The notes under the pieces: generated by a model
What the model was told of the DNA's origin: nothing
Seen by the model: only the letters and a program-made list of their open reading frames with translations
Databases searched by the model: none
Part shown: piece by piece, positions 56,893-64,000 of the stretch
How positions within the stretch are numbered: position 1 is the first letter of the stretch
Layout: each line of letters opens with the position of its first letter
Program-made: the position numbers and the translations under genes
Assembly (NCBI GenBank): GCA_030762895.1
Contig: JAUPTC010000056.1
Coordinates: 80,281-144,280, forward strand
DNA: 64,000 bases
Direction: 5' to 3'
Source: Sophora flavescens
Lineage: Eukaryota > Streptophyta > Magnoliopsida > Fabales > Fabaceae

Positions 56893-58211
56893 TTAAATGA
56901 AATCTGTAGAGTGAGAAGGTTCAACTCCCCTCCTCACTGTAAACACTCTCCCAGTGACCCACTGTCCGCAATCTCTAGCTATATGACTAGATTTTCCACA
57001 GTGGAAACAACTAGGGTTCTCCTTGCAATTTCTAACATGATGAGGTCCTCCGCATCTGAAGCAAACCAAGCTCTTTTGCGGCTCCTGACCTGCTCCTGGA
57101 TCTCTTCTCCTAGCTTCACCTCCATAACTTCCAGCTCCCTTACCAGCAACTACAGTCTGATGCCTATTTCTCTGTCTACACTTACGAGCATAATGACCTG
57201 GTTTACCACAATGGAAACAACTAGGTTTTTCCGTGCAATCTTTAAAATGATGCGATCCTCTGCATCCGAAGCAAGCATAGACTTGTTGTTGTTGATCCGA
57301 TCTAACCACTAGTGTTGGTGCGGTATGTCTGCCTTTGGTTTAGTATATGGTCCCCATCTCCCTTGAGAACCACTCTCTACCCTCCTTGGTGAACCTGATC
57401 GATTAGGGCCTCCACTTCTTGGTTGTTTCATCTTAGCATCTTGCCTCTGGTCTATGCTTTCTATAGCTTTGCAACTATCAACCAACTCAGGAAAACCTTG
57501 AATATCTAAATACACTACTGACTCTTGCAGCTCATGTCGTAATCCTTCTTCAAACCTTCTACACCGCCAATCCTCATCCGGGAATCTACGATAGAATTTT
57601 GAAAACTTAATCGAGCCTCAAGCGTGATACATAATCACCTACAGTCATGTTTCCTTGTCGGAGACTAGTAAACTTCCTCTCCTCCATACGTCGGACTACA
57701 TTCGGAAAATAATTCTCGAAGAAGCATTGAGTAAACAACTACCAACGAGATAATCCTACCCTCCAACTCCGGTAATCTTATCTTACCTCTCCACCAAGAC
57801 TCTGCTTCTCCGGTTAACATGTATGCGGCATAAGTCACTTTCCTCCCTCCATGCAGCGTATGGTGTCAAATATCTTCTCTATCTCTTGTACCCACCATTC
57901 TGCCTTCTTTGGGTCATAGTCCCCCGGGAACCGTGGTGGCTTCCCTTTTAGGAAAATAATCAATTCCGGCTCCTCGGTTTCAATGCTTGTTATTTGATTC
58001 TCGGAGTTCTTTTGCTCTTTGTTTATTTTTAGCATCTTCGTGATACACTTGTGTTTGTAATAACAAGGTAGCCACTATCGTTTCCATGATATTGGGAGTC
58101 ACGGTGACTCTCCTCCATTTCCATAGGATTAATCTCACCGTTGTCGGCTCCAATGGTTCCCCTTAGAGATCCGTCACCACTAATAATCGGACTTCTTCTT
58201 TCATGAGCCAT
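56893..58211 (-). pseudogene. Gag of the long-LTR element, multiply frameshifted
   Basis: Starts MAHERRSPIISGDGS at 58211 and breaks near 58030. The next piece (57835-58035) holds KPPRFPGDYDPKKAEWWVQE, a typical Gag core start, followed in other frames by YAAYMLTGEAESWW and FFENYFPNVVRRMEE, RQGNMTVGDYVSRLE and LQESVVYLDIQGFPELV. The 3' piece (56893-57309) contains four zinc knuckles in two pairs, each pair being CX2CX3HX4C then CX2CX4HX4C (CFGCRGSHHFKDC, CFHCGKPGHYARKC, CFRCGGPHHVRNC, CFHCGKSSHIARDC). It ends SHSTDFI. At least four lesions make it non-coding as assembled. Confidence 0.82.
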
Positions 58212-58441
58212 GATTACTCAGATGAAATCATCCTCTCTCATCAGTATGACATATAATACCCCATAGACAAGTATATAAATACCATATGCCTAACTAAGGT
58301 TATTTATCGCTTCGGATTCGGACACACTACCCATCTTCTAAGCATAGTTAAAATCCGATGTGGACTCAACTAGACACGGCCAGTAACAACATCCTAAACC
58401 TCACAGTCCGATTAGAATCGAACTGCTCTGATACCACTAAA
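58212..58441 (-). other. leader and PBS of the long-LTR element
   Basis: Near 58424-58436 the minus strand reads TGGTATCAGAGCAG, the tRNA-iMet PBS, five bases from the LTR end GGGGTGTCACA. The leader is short (about 210 bp) and the Gag start at 58211 follows it. Confidence 0.82.
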
Positions 58442-61400
58442 TGTGACACCCCGTTGTGCCCCATTGTATTATTACATTAAATCCTTAATTATTTATTTAC
58501 TTAATCGCGTGCTTAACATTGAAAATACGTAAATCTTAAAACTTAATTAATAATTATATAGCTTATGCAGATATAAAACACACCAAACTATTTTACATAA
58601 ATACACACATGAGTATCCTTTATTTTACACAACATTGATTAGGGTATCCTCTGGTGAGGATCCCACAGTACTTATTTAAAACAAACCGCTTATAACTAAC
58701 GGAAAACAAAAACGTCATATATGACTCTTTGGCCCTAAACTTACTACACTATATTATTAGGATCGGTCGTGTTGTTCTCCCAGTCCGATTCATCACGGAA
58801 TGTCATTCAACTCCTCCACCACCTCCGTCTCGTGACGGGTTCCATCCATCTCCTCCACAACATATTCGTCCATCTGGTCTTCTAACGTAACAAAGTAGAC
58901 GTACACAAAAATACGAAATAGGGAGATAAGAAACAGTTCTATCATCATAAGTGGAAAAAGATTCCTAGCATATAATACAATAATAGTCATAGACACGCAT
59001 CACTCAAACTCAAAAATCATCCTCAATTCACTATATCATCCTCTGACCCTCCAACTCATGCAACTAAACCTTTATCTTGGCGTGGCCTTGCTAATCTGTC
59101 CACATCCCTCGTTAGGAATGTCGGGCCTCGTCCAAGTGACACGTTCCCCACGCCGTGCACATTCACATCCATGGTGTACATCCATGGTGAGAATGCTCAT
59201 GCAAAGCAATGACACTATGCTCCATCCGAGTGGTGCACACCCAGTTCTCTCTCTCAACTCAGTCAAGGGTGCTCATGCAAAGCAATGACACTATAGTTGC
59301 ACAACTAAATTCTAATTTGGAACGGTCCACGAGAACTTCGGACCTCGTGTATCTCAAATACACGGTTATGAACAACAATGCAACATATGATTCTCGTGAC
59401 TTTTATCAATAACAACCTAGTACCTCAAGCTTTTCCTCATAACCTCCACTTACATTCTATATCACATCACTTCTATACAATAATAGCGAGGCACTTCTAA
59501 TTCATATTCAAAACTCTCATCCAAACAAAATACCTCAGAGCAATATATATATCTTTCCTTAAAATCATCTAAGCATAGTATTAAACCCCGAGGGGATCAT
59601 GCATAACACATTAATCAACAGAATATTCCAACATCTCAATATCATATAAGGCAATTTATCACAACCAAATAATTAACAAAGTCGGACTCTCACGGCCTGG
59701 CCATGATAGCCATCACGTCGTGAGCACAAAAACAAGAATCCTACAACACAACCGTCACGGCCTGGCCACGACAACCATCAAGCCAGACCAAACCAAACAT
59801 TCTCAATATCATAATATTCAAACACCAAACAATACGTCAATGCGGATGGAATACCTCAGCGAAATATCACAAGGTCAAAAGTAAATAATTCAAACATCCT
59901 CAATATGCATAATTAACCTAAGCGATAACCCACAATTCCCAAGTCCTCATTGGTTTTACGGAAAATATTTCAATACGATTTTGGTATTGTCGATTGCTCG
60001 ACCACTAGTAGGGGTTCAGGCCAGCCCTACACCATTATTATAAATTATATACTACTTATCAGTTTCGACGATGGAATGGTTCTTTCTCCCACTGAGTTCC
60101 AGGAAACGCCACCGGCGATCCTCGTTATCCCAAGAGTTAACACAACCACCTTCAACTAAACAACATAATTATAATTAATCAACTAACACCCATCTATGAC
60201 ACTTTAGGGCTAGGTTAGCTCAAGACTTAGAAAATAGGTTTAGGGTTATCTTCTTAAAGTCATCTTTTGGATCCCAATTACTAGAGTCTTAACTATCATA
60301 GATTACTTATTACAATACTAAAATTTGAAACAAAATCATCTAACCTTTAGGGTTAGGGTTTTGACCATATTAGGAAAATAAGCTAGGAAATTTATTTGGA
60401 TTCAAGCTCTTGGATTTAAGCTATATATGTATTATAGAACTTAAGTCGAGTACTAACTTTCAAAACAAACAACAAAACACCAAACCCATTTTCCTACCTA
60501 GGTTCGGCCCTTAAGGGTTAATAGGGAAGGAGAATGATTTTGATCACATGCTCTTGGATAAATAAAGTAGGGATTATATCTAGATCATAGAAATTGGTTT
60601 CATGTCAAAGGATTTTTCTAGAATTAGTTATGAATTTTTGAAGAAAGCTTCAAGAACTTTGACTCATATGAAGAACATGATGAACACAAGCATAAATCCA
60701 TAAAAGTTGTGAATAGAAAAGCTTAAAATATCAAGATTAAGAGAGATTCCTCACCTTGGAATAAAAAGATTTATTCAAGAACTTGAAGAACAAAGATGAT
60801 CTTAGCAAGAACACTAAGGAGTTCTTTGTGTTTTGTGGGGAAAACTTGAGATGTGAAATAGAAATTGTTTAGATCATCTAGAAAATTCGGAATATGATCT
60901 TAGAAGATCAAAACAAGGTTTGTATGGTTATATATGGGCAGGGGCCGAATTTGAAGAAAGAAAAGATGAACTTGGAAAGTTCATGGATTCAAGAACAAAA
61001 TGGATCAAGTGATGGTTAATGATCTCAAGGAGGAAGTTTCATGAATGGAGATTCATGAGATTATGTTTCTAAGTTAGAGATAAATGATGAATAAGTGAAT
61101 AACAAGTGAAGAACAAGTGAAGAACTTGTGAGAGAAATGAAGAACATGAAGTTTTGAGAGGAGACAAAATGATGAAGTTGGAAAATGAGGGAAATGATCC
61201 ATGTGTGGATGATGGGCACAGTTTAGAGGTGGGTGTGAGGAGAAAATGTGTGGTTTGATGAGGGAAAAAAGAACCATTGTTGAGTTTATTTGATCAAGGT
61301 TAAGTTAGAAAATAATATAATAACTTAACTATAGTTAATAGTAACCTAAAACTAGGGTTTTATGTATAATCATGGTTAATAAAATATGGTCCTAAATTTT

Positions 61401-62324
61401 GAAGAGATGTGGCTGCCTTCTACACCACATATTAGGGAGAAAATATCTTGGTTTGCAAATCATGGTTAATAAACCTTGGTTTTTAAGTATTCTAGAGAAG
61501 TTTTGAGAGAAAGATGAAGATGATGAAGATTTAGAGCAGTCGGTATGGGATGGCATATCTCCCAAATACTTGTCCGTTTTTGATGATCTTTATGTCGTTG
61601 GAAAAAAGAGAGAAAGATGAACAACATTAATGTAGAAAGTTTTCGATATTCAGAACATATAAGAGTCATAATTTCGGTGTAGTTTCCGGGATAATGATGA
61701 GTGTGACTTTGCTTGACTCATCCACTTAACATCAATGCTCATTTATGGCTAGGAAAAGGACCAAGGAAGATGCTTGGAATGGAAGAAGGAGCCGTGGGTT
61801 TGTAAAATTGTCAAATTTTCCAAGATGGCTTGTAATTGTCAGTAAAAGACAAGGTAAAATGTATATTTCAGAGAAAATCCTTGCCATAAATAGGCCATTA
61901 TGACCATTATGACTGAGATAAGCTTCGTCAACTGCCGTCAAATGGTCAAATCCGTTATGTCCAGCCTCGTTGCGCCTCAGTTCAAGGTTTTCCTACCACG
62001 CGATAATTTAGGTCATTCGATACGCGGAAACAAATATAATATTTATATTTCACGATTTAAAACCTTCCATAAGTCGGAAGTTGCAATACAAACATTTTTT
62101 CATCTCGTTCACGAGTCAAGCAGGTAAGTCGGCGAAAAGGATTTGATGTCAGCGAAGAAGCACGGGTGAAACCAGCACTAATGCAGCGATCCCAAAAACT
62201 TCCCCTTAACCTTATGAAAATAAGTATAACAAGGAATGGGTGATCTCTGGAAATCATCTTTTCAGTCTATTAAAAAAAATATTTTCAGTAACGAAGCTGT
62301 CTAACGGAAAGTCGCGGTGTTACA
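58442..62324 (-). repeat. long LTR, copy 2 (shared)
   Basis: 3883 bp, TGTGACACCCCG to GGTGTTACA. Collinear with copy 1 except at about 61985-62250, where short blocks of 5S spacer, promoter and gene sequence alternate with LTR blocks. Flanked by a PBS on the left and a polypurine tract on the right, so it serves both neighbouring units. Confidence 0.85.
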
Positions 62325-64000
62325 TTACTACCCCTCTTAGAAAAAAATTACGTCCTCGAATTTCTTAACTCAAAACTAGACATCATCTTGTAATCTTATC
62401 TTAATCTAGAGCTCAACAATATATTTCTCTTTTTTTCCCCTAGGGCGCAATTGATAACTCATCAAGTAATTCATTCTTATATCATTCTATTTATCCTCAA
62501 ACTTATCCATCACTATATTCTATTCATTGTCCTTAACCTTTCCAACTTGATCTAATATCCTTAAAGGACATAATCAAAACTTAATCAATTCCTATGCTTC
62601 CATTGATCCACTTAGAAAACCTTACTTCAACATCTAACGGTAGTAATTAACACCACAATCAAAACTACCTAACTTCCTACCATGTGGATAATCACAGTCT
62701 TAATTCCTTAGAATATATTTCACTATTCTAGATTATATCAAAATCACACCTTCAAGTCTTCAAATAAACCTCTCAACACTCAAGTAAGATAAATTGCAAT
62801 CAAAAGATCAACCCTGTTAGGATTATCTAACTTAACAAATCTGAATTTCTCTAGTAACCTCAATTTACATCAGGAATCATCTTTTCTGCTCATATTCAAC
62901 GTAGGTGAAGCTCATATTCACTTTTGTTTACTCTTCCCAAACTCATACAATCCATCTTAACTCCGAACATTAATCATTGCCCTAGGTTCCATAATGAAAC
63001 TATACCTCGATCAACATTTGACTTATAATAATAGTCTCACTCACTCGAATCGATCTTAATCTTACAGTCATATCTATATCTCAAAACTCCCATCACTTCC
63101 TATTTATCCTACTATAGGAAACAATACTTGGGTACTATACCTAGATTATATGTTGCTCAATAAAGTCTTCATTGCAATCCCAACCATCGAGCTTAAGTGA
63201 AATCCTAACTCACCATTTAAACAAGAACAACATATCATTATAACCATTATCTCAAAAATAATAGGCTACAAAGCTTCAGCAAATCAATCCTATACTAGCT
63301 AAGCTCCAAACTAGTTCGTTATCTCTTTATTATTTTCAAGGACTACCCAGTACTATCCAAATATATCAAGCACTTAAGATAAAGTTCCTTTAATAACAAT
63401 TATCCCACAACAATCTATACTTTCACTGTAATTGATTTTAAACAAGTATGAAAACCACAACGGACTAACTAAAAAAAAACTGCGGATTTCAGTTACCATC
63501 TTGAGACTTTCCCACCAAGAGACGATTTCCCCTTCGTAAGATCATCGACAAGTGTTTACAATAAATGTCATATTATTGACAACTATATGACACCGATGTC
63601 AAACACATACCTTATATGAAATCTGTAGAGTGAGAAAGGTTCAAACTCCCTCCTATCAACACTCTCCCAGGTGACCCACGTCCGCAGTCTCTAGCTATAT
63701 GACCAGGTTTTCCCAATGGGAAACAACTAGGGTTCTCCTTGCAATTTCCCAACATGATGAGGTCCTCCATCCAGAAGCAAACAGCTCTTTTGCGGCTCCC
63801 GACCTGCTCCTGGATCTCTTCTCCTAGCTTCACCTCCATAACTTCCAGCTCCCTTACCCAGCTACGCGATGCCTATTTCTCTGTCTACCTTACGAGCATA
63901 ATAACCTGGTTTACCACAATGGAAACCATTAGGTTTTTAAGTGCAATCTTTAAAATGATGCATCCCTCGCGCATCGCGAGCAAGCATAGACTTGTTGTTG
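62325..64000 (-). mobile_element. second internal region of the long-LTR element, cut by window edge
   Basis: Repeats 55588 to about 57291. The zinc-knuckle part of gag lies at about 63612-64000 and is broken by several indels (the knuckles near 63690-63780 are incomplete). The first half of gag is outside the window. Confidence 0.8.

Larger units (their letters stand above)
51627..64000 (-). mobile_element. Tekay/Del-like gag-only element, LTR-sharing tandem (truncated by window)
   Basis: A unit of about 6.8 kb (LTR ~3.9 kb plus internal ~2.85 kb) restarts at 58442, so two copies share the LTR at 58442-62324. LTR termini are TGTGACACCCCG and CGGGGTGTTACA. Each internal region reads (minus strand) PBS, gag, long noncoding stretch, polypurine tract. 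No RT or integrase was found in the complete internal region. The TGTAACACCCC terminus, long LTR and type of Gag point to a non-autonomous relative of the Tekay/Del chromoviruses. It is inserted in 5S spacer; its right end and target duplication are outside the window. Confidence 0.82.

Noticed and set aside
56911..57312. 133-codon plus-strand ORF
   Set aside because: Antisense shadow of the zinc-knuckle region of Gag, which has clear motifs on the minus strand.
1..64000. Reverse transcriptase, RNase H or integrase domain in any element
   Set aside because: No YxDD-like RT motif in context, HHCC zinc finger or DDE spacing was recognised in the reading frames; the elements go from gag/protease straight to a polypurine tract or to noncoding sequence.

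Overview
This window is nuclear DNA from a flowering plant. It is a 5S ribosomal DNA locus heavily invaded by non-autonomous LTR retrotransposons. The plant call rests on plant-type 5S rRNA genes with a TATAAAGG box about 30 bp upstream, on Ty3/gypsy-type Gag proteins with zinc knuckles, and on primer-binding sites matching the 3' end of initiator-methionine tRNA. The species cannot be named. I see no ordinary host protein-coding gene.

Layout: (A) 1-8733 is a minus-strand tandem of a gag-protease-only element (TR-GAG type). Neighbouring copies share single LTRs (LTR-gag-LTR-gag-LTR), and the tandem runs off the left edge. One copy keeps an open 732-codon Gag-protease frame whose C-terminus is encoded inside the LTR. 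(B) 8734-10165 is the 3' part of a long LTR, probably Tat/Athila-like. (C) 10166-10320 is 5S spacer followed by the first 90 nt of a 5S rRNA gene. (D) 10321-46147 is one 35.8-kb composite insertion that splits this 5S gene, with TG...CA termini and a perfect 5-bp target duplication (GGTGA). Its outer shell is a minus-strand relative of the region A element. Inside it, on the opposite strand, lies an array of 18 LTRs and 17 internal regions (11380-43074). Each unit is about 1.87 or 1.72 kb and has LTR, tRNA-iMet PBS, a protease-like ORF and a polypurine tract. (E) 46153-51626 holds the other 30 nt of the split 5S gene and a decayed 5S array with a period of about 670-690 bp. (F) 51627-64000 is a second LTR-sharing tandem on the minus strand, of a Tekay/Del-like gag-only element with LTRs of about 3.9 kb. 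It is inserted in 5S spacer and cut by the right window edge.

No reverse transcriptase, RNase H or integrase could be recognised in any of these elements, so all would need enzymes from elsewhere to transpose. The 18-LTR array is the most striking object. It looks like a retrotransposon turned into satellite-like DNA by LTR-LTR unequal recombination, with multi-unit duplications and recombinant units visible in its sequence variants.

Some small indels fall at CG/CHG sites or homopolymers. A patch at about 61985-62250 is a base-by-base mosaic of LTR and 5S sequence. Residual assembly or polishing error must therefore be considered before any lesion or mosaic is taken as biological.
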